DNA from: an uncultured Alphaproteobacteria bacterium
Lineage (GTDB): Bacteria; Pseudomonadota; Alphaproteobacteria; Rhodobacterales; Rhodobacteraceae
Direction of reading: 5' to 3'
Assembly: GCA_902619165.1 (NCBI GenBank)
Contig: CACNDI010000004.1
Span: 1-64,000, forward strand
Length of the DNA: 64,000 bases
The notes beneath the pieces were generated by a model, which saw only the letters and a list, made by a program, of their open reading frames with translations, was not told the origin of the DNA and made no database searches. Below, in pieces: positions 35,370-44,696 of this stretch; the first letter of the stretch is position 1; each line of letters begins with the position of its first letter. Both the position numbers and the translations under genes were made by a program.

Positions 35370-35392
35370 CTGACTGACTGTTTGTCAGTCAG
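35370..35392 (+). other. RNA hairpin 2 between pufA and pufL
   Basis: A perfect 9-bp stem, CTGACTGAC (35370-35378) with GTCAGTCAG (35384-35392), closing a 5-base loop, 27 bases before the pufL start. No T-run follows, so it is more likely an mRNA stability element than a terminator. Confidence 0.75.
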
Positions 35393-35419
35393 CAGAGTAA
35401 TTTGAATGGAGGTCATAGG

Positions 35420-36268
35420 ATGGCATTACTCAGTTTTGAAAAAAAGTATCGTGTTCCAGGCGGTACTCTTATAGGTCGGGACTTATTTGACTTTTGGGTC
35501 GGGCCGTTTTACGTGGGCTTCTTTGGAGTCTCGACAATTTTCTTTGCTGCCCTTGGTAGTATTATGATTTTTTGGGGCGCTGCTCAACAGGGGGTCTGGA
35601 ACCCCTGGTTAATAAGCATAGAGCCTCCGCCTCTTGAATATGGGCTAAAAATGGCTCCTATGAATGATGGTGGTTTATGGCAAGTTATAACTTTGTGCGC
35701 TATTGGAGCATTCGGTAGTTGGATGTTAAGGCAGGTAGAAATCACGAGAAAGTTAGGGATGGACTATCATATTCCATTTGCCTTTTCTTTTGCAATTTTT
35801 GCCTATGTTTCTTTGGTTGTTATCAGACCAGTATTAATGGGTGCATGGGCTCATGGATTTCCATATGGTATTTTTTCCCATTTGGACTGGGTGTCTTACA
35901 CCGGATATCAATATGGTAATTTCCATTACAATCCAATTCATATGCTTGCAATTGCGTGTTTCTTCACTACTACTATGTTGCTTGCATTACACGGTTCATT
36001 AATCTTGTCGGCTGCTAACCCTGAAAAAGGAGAAGATGCAAAAACACCCGACCATGAAGATACGTACTTCAGAGATTTTATTGGTTACTCTATTGGTACA
36101 TTGGGTATTCATAGAATTGGATTATTCGTTGCCCTTAGTGCCGGCTGGTGGTCTGGAATTTGTATCATTATATCTGGACCTTCTTGGCTAATGCCAGATG
36201 GTGAAAGCTGGATTGAATGGTGGGATTGGTGGCCAAATTTCTTCACATTCGCAAGTATAGGAGGTTAA
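35420..36268 (+). CDS. pufL: Photosynthetic reaction centre L subunit
   Basis: A 282-residue five-helix membrane protein from the ATG at 35420, preceded by GGAGGT (an earlier in-frame TTG at 35402 would add six residues and is rejected). Counting Met as 1, the bacteriochlorophyll ligands His154 and His174, His169, the non-haem iron ligands His191 and His231, and the QB-site Glu213-Asp214 are all present. It forms the RC core with PufM. Its stop is one base from pufM. Confidence 0.98.
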   Translation: MALLSFEKKYRVPGGTLIGRDLFDFWVGPFYVGFFGVSTIFFAALGSIMIFWGAAQQGVWNPWLISIEPPPLEYGLKMAPMNDGGLWQVITLCAIGAFGSWMLRQVEITRKLGMDYHIPFAFSFAIFAYVSLVVIRPVLMGAWAHGFPYGIFSHLDWVSYTGYQYGNFHYNPIHMLAIACFFTTTMLLALHGSLILSAANPEKGEDAKTPDHEDTYFRDFIGYSIGTLGIHRIGLFVALSAGWWSGICIIISGPSWLMPDGESWIEWWDWWPNFFTFASIGG

Positions 36269-36269
36269 G

Positions 36270-37217
36270 ATGGCAGAGTACCATAATATTTTAACACAGG
36301 TTCAGGTTCGTGGCCCGGCAGAAATGGGTCTTGACGAAAAAGGAATAGTGGCAAAAGAGAGAGGTGTCGAGCCACGATTCTCCTCATTACTGGGGTATAT
36401 TGGAAATGCCCAGCTGGGGCCGATTCATTTGGGCATGTTTGGAACGATAGCGTTGTTCTTGGGAACGGCGTGGTTCTTTCTAACAGGAGTAGGTATGCTC
36501 CAATCAGTTGATTGGTCATGGCAAGCCTTATGGAGGGATTTATGGTGGATTTCTCTTGATCCTCCTGGTGAGGAATATGGCCTTGGCTTTCCACCCATTT
36601 GGGAAGGCGGATTATACTTAATTGCAAGTACTTGTCTCTTAATAGCGGTTTTAAGTTGGTGGATTAGATCATACCTGCGAGCCAATGAATTGGGAATGGG
36701 AAAACATGTTTGTTGGGCTTTTGCTGCAGCAATATGGCTATTTCTCGTAATTGGTCTTTTTAGACCCGTGGCTATGGGCACTTGGTCGGAAATGGTTCCT
36801 TATGGGATTTTTCCACATCTAGATTGGACAAATTACCTTTCTTTAAATCATGGCAATTTATTCTATAATCCCTTTCACGCGCTGAGTATCGTCTTTCTAT
36901 ATGGCTCTGCTCTACTTTTCGCAATGCATGGAGCAACGATATTAGCTACCTCAAGAATGGGAGGAGACAGGGAACTTGAACAAATCTATGATCGTGGCAC
37001 AGCCTCTGAGCGTGCTGCTCTGTTCTGGAGATGGACCATGGGCTTTAACGCTTCTATGGAAGGAATTCATAGATGGGCTTGGTGGTTTGCAATTCTTTGT
37101 CCTATCACCGGTGGAATAGGCATATTACTAACTGGAACGGTTGTGGACGACTGGTTTAGTTGGGCAGTTCTTCACGGTTTTGCTGTCGAAGGCGGCTTGT
37201 ATAACGGGCCCAGTTAG
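36270..37217 (+). CDS. pufM: Photosynthetic reaction centre M subunit
   Basis: A 315-residue protein with bacteriochlorophyll ligand His203, iron ligands His220, Glu235 and His267, and the QA-site Trp in FWRWTMGFN. It is about 7 residues longer than the Rhodobacter M chain because of an altered C-terminus (after [11 protein letters not shown] it ends [13 protein letters not shown]). No pufC or pufX follows; the next gene is dxs. It is the last structural gene of the puf operon. Confidence 0.98.
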   Translation: MAEYHNILTQVQVRGPAEMGLDEKGIVAKERGVEPRFSSLLGYIGNAQLGPIHLGMFGTIALFLGTAWFFLTGVGMLQSVDWSWQALWRDLWWISLDPPGEEYGLGFPPIWEGGLYLIASTCLLIAVLSWWIRSYLRANELGMGKHVCWAFAAAIWLFLVIGLFRPVAMGTWSEMVPYGIFPHLDWTNYLSLNHGNLFYNPFHALSIVFLYGSALLFAMHGATILATSRMGGDRELEQIYDRGTASERAALFWRWTMGFNASMEGIHRWAWWFAILCPITGGIGILLTGTVVDDWFSWAVLHGFAVEGGLYNGPS

Positions 37218-37228
37218 ATTATTCTATA

Positions 37229-37260
37229 TTCACGTGGGGGAAATGTTTCCTCCACGTGAA
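37229..37260 (+). terminator. Long hairpin after pufM
   Basis: A 15-bp stem with one G-T pair: TTCACGTGGGGGAAA (37229-37243) and TTTCCTCCACGTGAA (37246-37260), loop of 2 bases, 11 bases after pufM. There is no T-run, so it may be a 3' stabiliser or attenuator of the puf mRNA rather than a strict Rho-independent terminator. dxs begins 22 bases later. Confidence 0.65.
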
Positions 37261-37282
37261 AAATAAGTTACACATCTCAATT

Positions 37283-39205
37283 ATGAAACCTACACTTCTT
37301 GATAAAATAAATTACCCTGCTGATCTTCGGCATCTTTCAGATTTAGATCTCAAAAAACTTGCTATAGAATTGCGCAATGAAACAATTAGAGCGGTTTCTG
37401 AGACAGGAGGACATTTAGGATCAAGCCTAGGCGTTGTAGAGCTAACTGTTGCAATACATTCAGTGTTTAATACACCGCACGATAAGTTGATATGGGATGT
37501 TGGACATCAATGTTATCCACATAAAATAATTACTGGTCGCAGAGAAAAAATGAGTTCTCTTAGACAAGAGGGAGGTCTGTCAGGTTTCACAAAGAGAAGT
37601 GAAAGTGATTATGATCCCTTCGGAGCAGCTCATTCATCTACCTCGATATCTGCAGGCTTAGGATTTACGGTAGCTAGAGATATGGGAATGGCTACGGGAG
37701 ATGCTGTTGCAGTTATTGGTGATGGATCTATAAGTGCTGGAATGGCTTACGAAGCACTAAATAATGCGGGTGCTGAAGGGAGAAGATTTTTTGTTATCTT
37801 GAATGACAATGAAATGTCTATCGCCCCACCGGTTGGCGCTATGTCGAAATATTTATCCAGCCTATATGCAAACCAACAATTTTATACTCTTAAGGAATTA
37901 GCAGAAAATTTTGCGAAGGCGCTACCAGGGCCACTTAGAGAAGGGGCAAAACGTGCTAGAGGTTTGATAACAGGACTAGCTGGTGGAACGGGAAATACTT
38001 TTTTCGAAGACTTGGGTTTTTCATACGTCGGTCCAATAGATGGACATGATTTAGACCAACTACTACCAGTTTTAAGAACAGTCAAAACCAGATCTGAGGG
38101 ACCAGTTCTAATACATTGTGTTACAAAAAAAGGAGCTGGGTATGCACCAGCAGAAACGTCTGCGGATAAATATCATGGTGTGTCGAAATTTGATGTTGCA
38201 TCGGGAAAGCAGCACAAAGGCAAATCAAACGCTCCATCATATACATCAATCTTTGGTCAAACACTTGTAAAAGAAGCAGCTCTTGACGAAAAGATTGTTG
38301 CTGTTACGGCAGCAATGCCCTCAGGAACAGGATTAAATATTTTTCAAGATAGTTTCCCTGGTAGAACTTTTGATGTTGGAATCGCAGAACAACACGCTGT
38401 CACTTTCTGTGCCGGTATGGCAGCTGGAGGTTTGAAACCCTTCTGCGCAATATATTCAACTTTTCTCCAAAGAGGATATGATCAGATTGTTCATGATGTG
38501 GCTCTCCAAAAATTGCCAGTAAGATTTGCAATTGACAGAGCTGGGTTGGTTGGTGCTGATGGAGCTACTCATGCAGGTTCTTTTGACGTAGCTTACCTTT
38601 CTAATTTGCCAGGTTTTGTAGTAATGGCAGCATCAGACGAGTTAGAGCTAATGCATATGATCAGAACGTCAGCAGAGTATAATGACGGTCCCATATCATT
38701 TAGGTATCCAAGAGGTGAAGGGATAGGTGTAGAACTTCCTGAAAGAGGTGAAGTTCTTGAGCTAGGGAAAGGAAGAATTTGTAAAGAGGGCAATAGGGTT
38801 GCAATATTAAGTTTTGGAGCACATCTCAAAGAAGCACTAGACGCGTCCGAGGAGTTGGAACAGTTAGGCATTTCAGTGACTGTTGCAGATGCTAGATTTG
38901 CTAAACCATTAGATGTAGATTTAATAAAAGTGCTTTCAGAAAACCATGAGTTGTTAATTACCCTAGAAGAGGGATCCATTGGTGGGTTCGGATCTCATGT
39001 GGTTGACTGGCTACTCAAAAATAACATGATAAATAACAATCTAAAGGTAAGAAGTTTATTTTTACCGGATAAATTTATAGATCAAGCTTCACCAAACGTA
39101 ATGTACAAGGAAGCAGGACTCGATGTCACAGGAATTACAGCAACAATTCTTGGTGTTTTGGGTATAGCTGATATACGAAGCAATAAAATTAAGATTTTAA
39201 AATAA
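37283..39205 (+). CDS. dxs: 1-deoxy-D-xylulose-5-phosphate synthase
   Basis: A 640-residue ThDP enzyme. The ATG at 37283 ([18 protein letters not shown]) aligns with family starts; an in-frame GTG at 37256 falls in the hairpin and is rejected. Seen are [17 protein letters not shown], the ThDP motif [18 protein letters not shown] (about residues 151-168) and [18 protein letters not shown] (about 422-439). It makes DXP from pyruvate and glyceraldehyde 3-phosphate, feeding the MEP pathway that supplies carotenoids and the bacteriochlorophyll tail. A dxs gene directly after puf is also found in Rhodobacter. Confidence 0.96.
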   Translation: MKPTLLDKINYPADLRHLSDLDLKKLAIELRNETIRAVSETGGHLGSSLGVVELTVAIHSVFNTPHDKLIWDVGHQCYPHKIITGRREKMSSLRQEGGLSGFTKRSESDYDPFGAAHSSTSISAGLGFTVARDMGMATGDAVAVIGDGSISAGMAYEALNNAGAEGRRFFVILNDNEMSIAPPVGAMSKYLSSLYANQQFYTLKELAENFAKALPGPLREGAKRARGLITGLAGGTGNTFFEDLGFSYVGPIDGHDLDQLLPVLRTVKTRSEGPVLIHCVTKKGAGYAPAETSADKYHGVSKFDVASGKQHKGKSNAPSYTSIFGQTLVKEAALDEKIVAVTAAMPSGTGLNIFQDSFPGRTFDVGIAEQHAVTFCAGMAAGGLKPFCAIYSTFLQRGYDQIVHDVALQKLPVRFAIDRAGLVGADGATHAGSFDVAYLSNLPGFVVMAASDELELMHMIRTSAEYNDGPISFRYPRGEGIGVELPERGEVLELGKGRICKEGNRVAILSFGAHLKEALDASEELEQLGISVTVADARFAKPLDVDLIKVLSENHELLITLEEGSIGGFGSHVVDWLLKNNMINNNLKVRSLFLPDKFIDQASPNVMYKEAGLDVTGITATILGVLGIADIRSNKIKILK

Positions 39206-39210
39206 GCTGG

Positions 39211-39735
39211 TCAGTTTATAATTTGTTCAAAATGATCTTGGACATATATCCTCAACCAAGGTGTAAACTTATCAGGCGATAGTGATATTTCTTCTTTTAA
39301 CCTGTCAAAACAAATCCACCTCACCTCTGCCACTTCGTCTTTATTAAGAAGTATTTTTAAATTATCTTTTTCTTTTATTGAGCCAACAAAGACATCAACA
39401 TTCTCATTTTCGATTAAGCCATTGCCAACATCCGCTTTATAGTCGATTTTGTTTTTATACACTAACTCTGGCACCTCTATTCCTAACTCTTCTTTTAGTC
39501 TTCTGTGAGCGCATTCCTTGGGATCTTCTGACCACAGGGGGTGTGTGCAGCAGGTATTAGCCCATAAACCTGGCGTATGGTATTTCATTGATGCTCTTTT
39601 TTGAATAAGTACATTATAATCTGAAATTAAGAATACCGAGACCGCTTTATGCCTTAGACCTTTTTTATGAACTTCCAGCTTTTCCAATGGTTTTAGGACT
39701 CCTTGATCCCATGCAGGAATAAAATTAATATTCAT
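39211..39735 (-). CDS. idi: Isopentenyl-diphosphate delta-isomerase
   Basis: A 174-residue type 1 IPP isomerase with a Nudix-like core: NTCCTHPLW (about residues 60-68) with the catalytic Cys, and ECAHRRLKEELGIEV (about 73-87) with metal-binding Glu residues. It interconverts IPP and DMAPP. It overlaps bchP upstream by 4 bases and converges with dxs 5 bases away, grouping two isoprenoid-supply genes. Confidence 0.95.
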   Translation of the reverse strand: MNINFIPAWDQGVLKPLEKLEVHKKGLRHKAVSVFLISDYNVLIQKRASMKYHTPGLWANTCCTHPLWSEDPKECAHRRLKEELGIEVPELVYKNKIDYKADVGNGLIENENVDVFVGSIKEKDNLKILLNKDEVAEVRWICFDRLKEEISLSPDKFTPWLRIYVQDHFEQIIN

Positions 39736-40907
39736 GTTGCTTTAACCATACCGGTCAGGTGGGCAATATTTTTGAACATTATTTTTAGGTGTGCTATTGG
39801 CCTCGATCGAGATAGTTTTTTGTGCATATAAGATTCAAAAGTTATTCTTTGAACGTCTATGTCTTTGCATAAAGTTACAAAGCGCTCTCTTCGGTCATCA
39901 GATCTATAATATGCGTTTTGCATAGCACCAAGAACTTGAAAAACCGCTTTATGTTCTCTCATAAAATTCTTTCTTGCTAAACTTAAATATTTCGAATGTC
40001 CTTTAAGTAAACATTTTTCAACCGCTTCCGCTGCATACTTACCTCCTATCATTGCATAGTAGATGCCCTCCCCTGATGAAGGTGCTACTACCCCAGCAGC
40101 ATCACCCGCAAGTACAACGTTATCTCCATTGTCCCACCTCTCCAAGGGCTTAAGCGGGATCGGAGCTCCTTCTTTTCTTATGGTTGAACATTTGTCTAGT
40201 CCTGCTTGAGTCCTGAGATCGCTGGTAGCCTTCTTCAGGTTAACGCTATTTATCCCTGTTCCCATTCCTACACTCGCCGATTTTCCATGAGGAAAAACCC
40301 ATCCATAAAAATCAGGCGATATATCTCCATTATAAATAACATCACATCTGTCTGGATTATATTCACTAGTTGCTTTCGGAGCCTCTATTATCTCATGATA
40401 TGCTATAACATAGGGGATTTTATGTGCGTCCTTGATTGTATTTCTTGCAACATTAGATTTAGCACCATCCGCGCCTATTACATATCTTGTGAGGAGTGTG
40501 GAAATATTTTTTGTTGAGTGATTATTAAAATCAACCCTAGTGTATTGTGAACTTTTAGATAATTTTACAAATGTGCCGGTAAACCGTTTTGCCCCACATT
40601 TTGCTGCTCTTTCCCGAAGGTATTCATCAAAGAATTCTCTATCTACCATCCCGACGTAACCATTTTCTATTGGGATGTCTACTTTCCTATTCGTTGGTGA
40701 TATCATCCTTGCTGTTTTGATTTTTGCAACTAATTGAGACTGAGGTATTTCGAAGTCTTCAATTAATCTTGGAGGGATAGCACCTCCACAAGGCTTTATT
40801 CTTCCTGCTCTATCTATTAATGCGACTTTGAAACCTTTTTTCGCCAGTTGCTCTGCAGCTGTTGCGCCGGAGGGTCCTCCTCCTATAACTGTTATATCAT
40901 AGATCAT
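39732..40907 (-). CDS. bchP: Geranylgeranyl reductase BchP
   Basis: A 391-residue FAD-dependent reductase with VIGGGPSGATAAEQLAKKG (about residues 7-25), the CGGAIPPRL motif (about 40-48) and LAGDAAGVVAPSSGEGIYYAM (about 262-282). It reduces the geranylgeranyl tail of bacteriochlorophyll to phytyl. It lies one base after the PucC-like gene, in the bchG-pucC-bchP-idi run. Confidence 0.96.
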   Translation of the reverse strand: MIYDITVIGGGPSGATAAEQLAKKGFKVALIDRAGRIKPCGGAIPPRLIEDFEIPQSQLVAKIKTARMISPTNRKVDIPIENGYVGMVDREFFDEYLRERAAKCGAKRFTGTFVKLSKSSQYTRVDFNNHSTKNISTLLTRYVIGADGAKSNVARNTIKDAHKIPYVIAYHEIIEAPKATSEYNPDRCDVIYNGDISPDFYGWVFPHGKSASVGMGTGINSVNLKKATSDLRTQAGLDKCSTIRKEGAPIPLKPLERWDNGDNVVLAGDAAGVVAPSSGEGIYYAMIGGKYAAEAVEKCLLKGHSKYLSLARKNFMREHKAVFQVLGAMQNAYYRSDDRRERFVTLCKDIDVQRITFESYMHKKLSRSRPIAHLKIMFKNIAHLTGMVKAT

Positions 40908-40908
40908 A

Positions 40909-42261
40909 TTAACTCACCGATTGTAGTATGTTTTGATTTTGATCGAGTTCATCCTTTTTAATAATTAATGAACCCAAAAATGCTGCAGCTATAAAAAAAC
41001 TCGCAGCAGTTAGAAACACTATTCCATATACACTTGGGAGGGAACTCATCATAAGTCCAAGTATATCGACCAAGACTGTGCTAAAAAAAACAGCAATCAT
41101 AGTTGCATAAGCTTGTGCTGCCCCCCATATCCCCATACGAGTACCCGTGTTGTTACCATCCGAACCCCTACTTGCTAAATGTAGCATAGTTCCCAATATT
41201 CCCGCAGTGAACACACCATTAGATATTCCGAAAAGAAAAACAACTGAGTTTAATATACCTGGATCTCTATATGTAAGTCCAAGAAGAGAAATCATAAATA
41301 GTGAAAATGCAGAAAAGATGCATCCAGTGATCAGCCAAAATTTTTCTGATCCTAGGCGTTCATTTTTAACAATCGATAAAGAAGCAAATCCAATTCTAAA
41401 CTTTGATAGGCATAGGATAATTACAATAATTCCAATTAATGTCCCAATCTTATGGAATCCATCAAGTTTTGTAGACTCTCCAACCGCAAAGCCGAAGACT
41501 TCTCCAGCGAAGGGTTCCAATATTGGATCTTGCATTGAAAAAGCACCCATAGAGATAAAAATAAAAATTGTGAAAAGCCTTGCTTCTCTTTCCATCCATA
41601 CTTTTTTGATACCTTCAAAAAATGGTTCGTTATAGTTAATAGTATTCGGTGTGCGAACATCTGCATTATTTCGCAGCGTTTTTTCTAAGTTTTTCAGGCT
41701 AAGATAGGACAAAATGTTGGTAATTATAGCAAGAGAGGTCGTGATTCTTATGAGTTTTTGATGAGAGTAGGGATCTAATATTATGCCAGCCGTTATACCA
41801 GTTATTGCAAGTCCTAATATCATCATAAGAAAGGTGATAGAGGCGGCAAAGCCCTTTTGTGATTTAGAACTATAAGAGGCAAGAAGAGCTAGAAGAGGGG
41901 TTCCTGCTGCACCTACCCCAAACCCAATTAGAGTGTATGAAAATAAAGCAAGCATTATTCCATATGCGAAATTACTTTCAATTAGAGGTATAGAAGCAGA
42001 CGCTAGTACTCCACCTATCCCTAAAATTAGCATTCCAAATATTATCCACTGACTCCTGTTTTGAGTTTTATCAGATAAGTAACCCCAATTGACTCTCGTT
42101 AACTGAACTGCATAATGAAGAGCAATCAAAAAACCTGCAATCGTGGCTGGTAAAGCTAATTCTACCTTCATTAAGCGATTCAATGTAGATAAAGGAATAA
42201 CAACACTTGAACCAATACAAAGTTGAATTAACCCTAACCTTAAAATCGAAAACCAATTCAT
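40909..42261 (-). CDS. PucC/LhaA-family MFS protein between bchG and bchP
   Basis: A 450-residue protein with about twelve membrane helices, of the bacteriochlorophyll-delivery (BCD) branch of the MFS superfamily: LSTLNRLMKVEL (about residues 24-35), GFGVGAAGTPLLALLASYSS (about 113-132) and MQDPILEPFAGEVFGF (about 243-258). The gene occupies the same place as the ORF often called bch2 or orf428 in Rhodobacter clusters. Such proteins are thought to feed bacteriochlorophyll to LH complex assembly. It is distinct from lhaA, also in this window. Confidence 0.9.
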   Translation of the reverse strand: MNWFSILRLGLIQLCIGSSVVIPLSTLNRLMKVELALPATIAGFLIALHYAVQLTRVNWGYLSDKTQNRSQWIIFGMLILGIGGVLASASIPLIESNFAYGIMLALFSYTLIGFGVGAAGTPLLALLASYSSKSQKGFAASITFLMMILGLAITGITAGIILDPYSHQKLIRITTSLAIITNILSYLSLKNLEKTLRNNADVRTPNTINYNEPFFEGIKKVWMEREARLFTIFIFISMGAFSMQDPILEPFAGEVFGFAVGESTKLDGFHKIGTLIGIIVIILCLSKFRIGFASLSIVKNERLGSEKFWLITGCIFSAFSLFMISLLGLTYRDPGILNSVVFLFGISNGVFTAGILGTMLHLASRGSDGNNTGTRMGIWGAAQAYATMIAVFFSTVLVDILGLMMSSLPSVYGIVFLTAASFFIAAAFLGSLIIKKDELDQNQNILQSVS

Positions 42262-42275
42262 TACTACCCCCTAAT

Positions 42276-43175
42276 TTAATTCATTAAATACAATCCATTT
42301 GCAGATAACATCATTCCAGCAATATATAAAAGTACTCCGGTCATGTTAAAGAATGGTGTGTTTTTTTCTGGATCTCGAATGAGAAAAATCATTGATAAGG
42401 ACTGCAGTAGAACGCAAACTGCCAGTGTAATTGCTAGAATTAAAGATCCCCAGAAGTAAAAAAGAGATATTACTATTAGCTGTGGGAAAAGCATTATAAG
42501 GCAAGCTACTAAAGTAGCGGGCTTTCTGCCTAAAATCACAGGTAAAGAATTGATGCCTAAAAGTTTATCTCCCTTGGTCGCTTTGAAGTCATTCATAGTC
42601 ATTATCCCGTGCGCTCCCAAAGCATACAATGAGAGCACTATTAGAACCTCTTTATTAGGCAATGAGATTGTGAAAATAGCAGCGCCAGTAAACCATGGAA
42701 GCCCTTCATAACAAATTGCTACGACCCCTGGCCCAAAAATTGCCGATCGTTTCAGTCTTATTGGTTCTAATGAATAAAGCCAAGCGGCTAAGACACCTAT
42801 AATTGTTGCAAAAAAGATAAGACTTCCGAGATAGTACGCAAAAATGATACTTGTGGCACTCATTATAATGCCGGTAAAAAACCCCCATCCAGCACTCACT
42901 CGTCCAGACGGAATGGGTCTCTCTGGTTGATTTATTGCATCGACATGACGGTCACACCAATCGTTTACAGCCTGGCTCATTCCACATACCAATGGTCCGG
43001 CAAGTAGAAGACCGGATAATATGAGTATAGTATTATTGCTGTTCAAGGCGCCAACTGACACAACACCGCATAAAAAAGCCCACATAGGTGGAAACCAGGT
43101 AACAGGTTTTATAAGTTCAAGAAGCGATATCAAGCTAGGCGTACTGGTAAAATGAGTTTGATAGCTTTTAATCAC
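42276..43175 (-). CDS. bchG: Bacteriochlorophyll synthase BchG
   Basis: A 299-residue UbiA-family prenyltransferase with about eight or nine helices. The Asp-rich motif NDWCDRHVDAINQPERPIPSG (about residues 67-87) binds the Mg-diphosphate, and a second lies in MNDFKATKGDKLLG (about 193-206). It attaches geranylgeranyl diphosphate to bacteriochlorophyllide a in the membrane. It is 5 bases downstream of ppsR. Confidence 0.96.
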   Translation of the reverse strand: MIKSYQTHFTSTPSLISLLELIKPVTWFPPMWAFLCGVVSVGALNSNNTILILSGLLLAGPLVCGMSQAVNDWCDRHVDAINQPERPIPSGRVSAGWGFFTGIIMSATSIIFAYYLGSLIFFATIIGVLAAWLYSLEPIRLKRSAIFGPGVVAICYEGLPWFTGAAIFTISLPNKEVLIVLSLYALGAHGIMTMNDFKATKGDKLLGINSLPVILGRKPATLVACLIMLFPQLIVISLFYFWGSLILAITLAVCVLLQSLSMIFLIRDPEKNTPFFNMTGVLLYIAGMMLSANGLYLMN

Positions 43176-43180
43176 TGATT

Positions 43181-44584
43181 TTAGTCCTTAATATCCAAAA
43201 GATTATGTTTTCTGAGTTTAACATATAGGCTTTGACGCGACAGACTAAGTAGCTCTGCAGCTGCTACCTTGTTGTTATTTGTTAAATCAAGAGCGGTTTC
43301 TAAGCATATTCTTTCTGCGATATCTCCGGTTTGGGCTACTAACTCTTTCAACGGAGCACTTCCTACTAATTTGGTGGTTGCTTCCCAGCTATGTTTCTCA
43401 TTATCGTTTTGTTTCTCAAGCTCTACATTTGAGGAATCTCTTAAAATGAACCCATAAAAATCGTCATCTTCATTTGATACCCAAGTCGAGGAAATTGTTA
43501 CAGGAATTTTTGATCCGAAAGTTGTAATAAAATCAGTTGCATAGTTTCTAATTTTCCCAAGTCTTTTTGAATTATCAGTAAGAATTTTTAAATCAGTAGT
43601 GGCATTTTTAAGAAAGTCTGAAAATGACTTGCCGACAACCTCATCAATATTTGGATTTTCTGTAAGAGTTAAAAAGCTCTCATTAGTATCAACTATTTTC
43701 CCTGCTTCATCAATAAAGACAAATGCATCTGATGTTTTTTGATAAAGATCAGATAGATAAATTTTTTCTTTGGAATGGTTTGTTCTCTGACTTGATGAGA
43801 TCGATAACCTTATCAAAGCATGGACACCGTCATTCGAACGAAAAAACGTACCCTTTAATTGTACTTCTTTATTGTTTTCTTTTATCTTTAGGTTTAATGC
43901 CGCTGAAGGAGTGTTTTTATTTAATGTCTCAAGTTCGCTTAATATTTCTATACTTGTTCCTTGGTAAAATAAATCCTCTAACATCACTTGGTTTAAGTTG
44001 GCCTTTTCTATTATTGCTACAGCTTTTTGATTAAAATCAATAAGCTGTCCTGCTTCATCAACAATAATGAAAGCGCTGCCACACTGTTCTAGTATTACTC
44101 GATATTTAGTGTCAAATGATCTATATCGGTCATATTCTCTCTCAAATTTTAATTGAGTTTTCATGAGTTCTTGTTGAGCCTGTGCTATCTGGGTCAGATC
44201 ACGGCCAAAAAGTAGAATTTGGTTATTTACTCCAGTGGGATGGATAGAGTATTGAATTGGAAAGTCATCGCCACCATTTTTAATATGGTTTAGTTGAATA
44301 ATGTCTTTCTCAATTTTCTCATTTTCGGTGGAAGATAAATTTAAAATTTCTTCAAGTTTAATCCCGCTTTCTTTTGTTATAAAATCTCGAATATTTCTTG
44401 TTCGCCAGTGCTCTATGTCACCTAAGTTTTTATTTTCAGTATTGTAAATAACTTCTAAAATAAGGCCAGCTGTGTCAATTAAGAGTGATATATCTGATGC
44501 TCGCAAAATTACATCACCGAAAATGTCGGGGTTTAGTCTGACTATCTGATCAGCAGCTCTTACTTTACTCTCTCTCTTGGTCAA
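43181..44584 (-). CDS. ppsR: Transcriptional regulator PpsR (CrtJ)
   Basis: A 467-residue repressor with PAS-like segments (about 26-130, 160-265, 283-390) and a C-terminal Fis-type helix-turn-helix (about 423-463, ending RQSLYVKLRKHNLLD). It represses bch, crt and puc/puf genes under oxygen or light by binding TGT-N12-ACA. Only two cysteines are present, at about 168 and 427; Cys427 in the HTH matches the redox-active Cys of CrtJ/PpsR, while I see none near residue 250. The start is TTG (44582-44584), with no ATG or GTG nearby and a TAG 45 bases upstream, so initiation is weakly defined. Confidence 0.95.
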   Translation of the reverse strand: MTKRESKVRAADQIVRLNPDIFGDVILRASDISLLIDTAGLILEVIYNTENKNLGDIEHWRTRNIRDFITKESGIKLEEILNLSSTENEKIEKDIIQLNHIKNGGDDFPIQYSIHPTGVNNQILLFGRDLTQIAQAQQELMKTQLKFEREYDRYRSFDTKYRVILEQCGSAFIIVDEAGQLIDFNQKAVAIIEKANLNQVMLEDLFYQGTSIEILSELETLNKNTPSAALNLKIKENNKEVQLKGTFFRSNDGVHALIRLSISSSQRTNHSKEKIYLSDLYQKTSDAFVFIDEAGKIVDTNESFLTLTENPNIDEVVGKSFSDFLKNATTDLKILTDNSKRLGKIRNYATDFITTFGSKIPVTISSTWVSNEDDDFYGFILRDSSNVELEKQNDNEKHSWEATTKLVGSAPLKELVAQTGDIAERICLETALDLTNNNKVAAAELLSLSRQSLYVKLRKHNLLDIKD

Positions 44585-44621
44585 TGAAGGGATCTCTGAC
44601 TTAGTATCAAATTTAAGTAAA

Positions 44622-44650
44622 AGTGTAAGCTAAATTTGACATATTGTAAA
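44622..44650 (-). promoter_or_regulatory. Probable ppsR promoter
   Basis: On the minus strand TTTACA (44645-44650), a 17-base spacer and TACACT (44622-44627). The -35 is inside one PpsR palindrome and the spacer and -10 are covered by the other, the layout expected for autoregulation. Confidence 0.5.
44624..44641. promoter_or_regulatory. PpsR/CrtJ operator 1 upstream of ppsR
   Basis: A perfect TGT-N12-ACA palindrome, 40 bases before the ppsR start and 3 bases from its neighbour. It covers the spacer and -10 of the putative ppsR promoter. Confidence 0.75.
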
Positions 44651-44662
44651 CAAATTTAGACA
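44645..44662. promoter_or_regulatory. PpsR/CrtJ operator 2 upstream of ppsR
   Basis: A second perfect palindrome, 21 bases (two helical turns) from the first start to start, so two PpsR dimers could bind the same face of the DNA. Confidence 0.75.
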
Positions 44663-44696
44663 TATTTATCTTAAAAAGTTATTTAACCACTGAGCT

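Noticed and set aside
37217-37283. A pufX or pufC gene after pufM
   Set aside because: Only 65 bases with a hairpin lie between pufM and dxs; no coding capacity.
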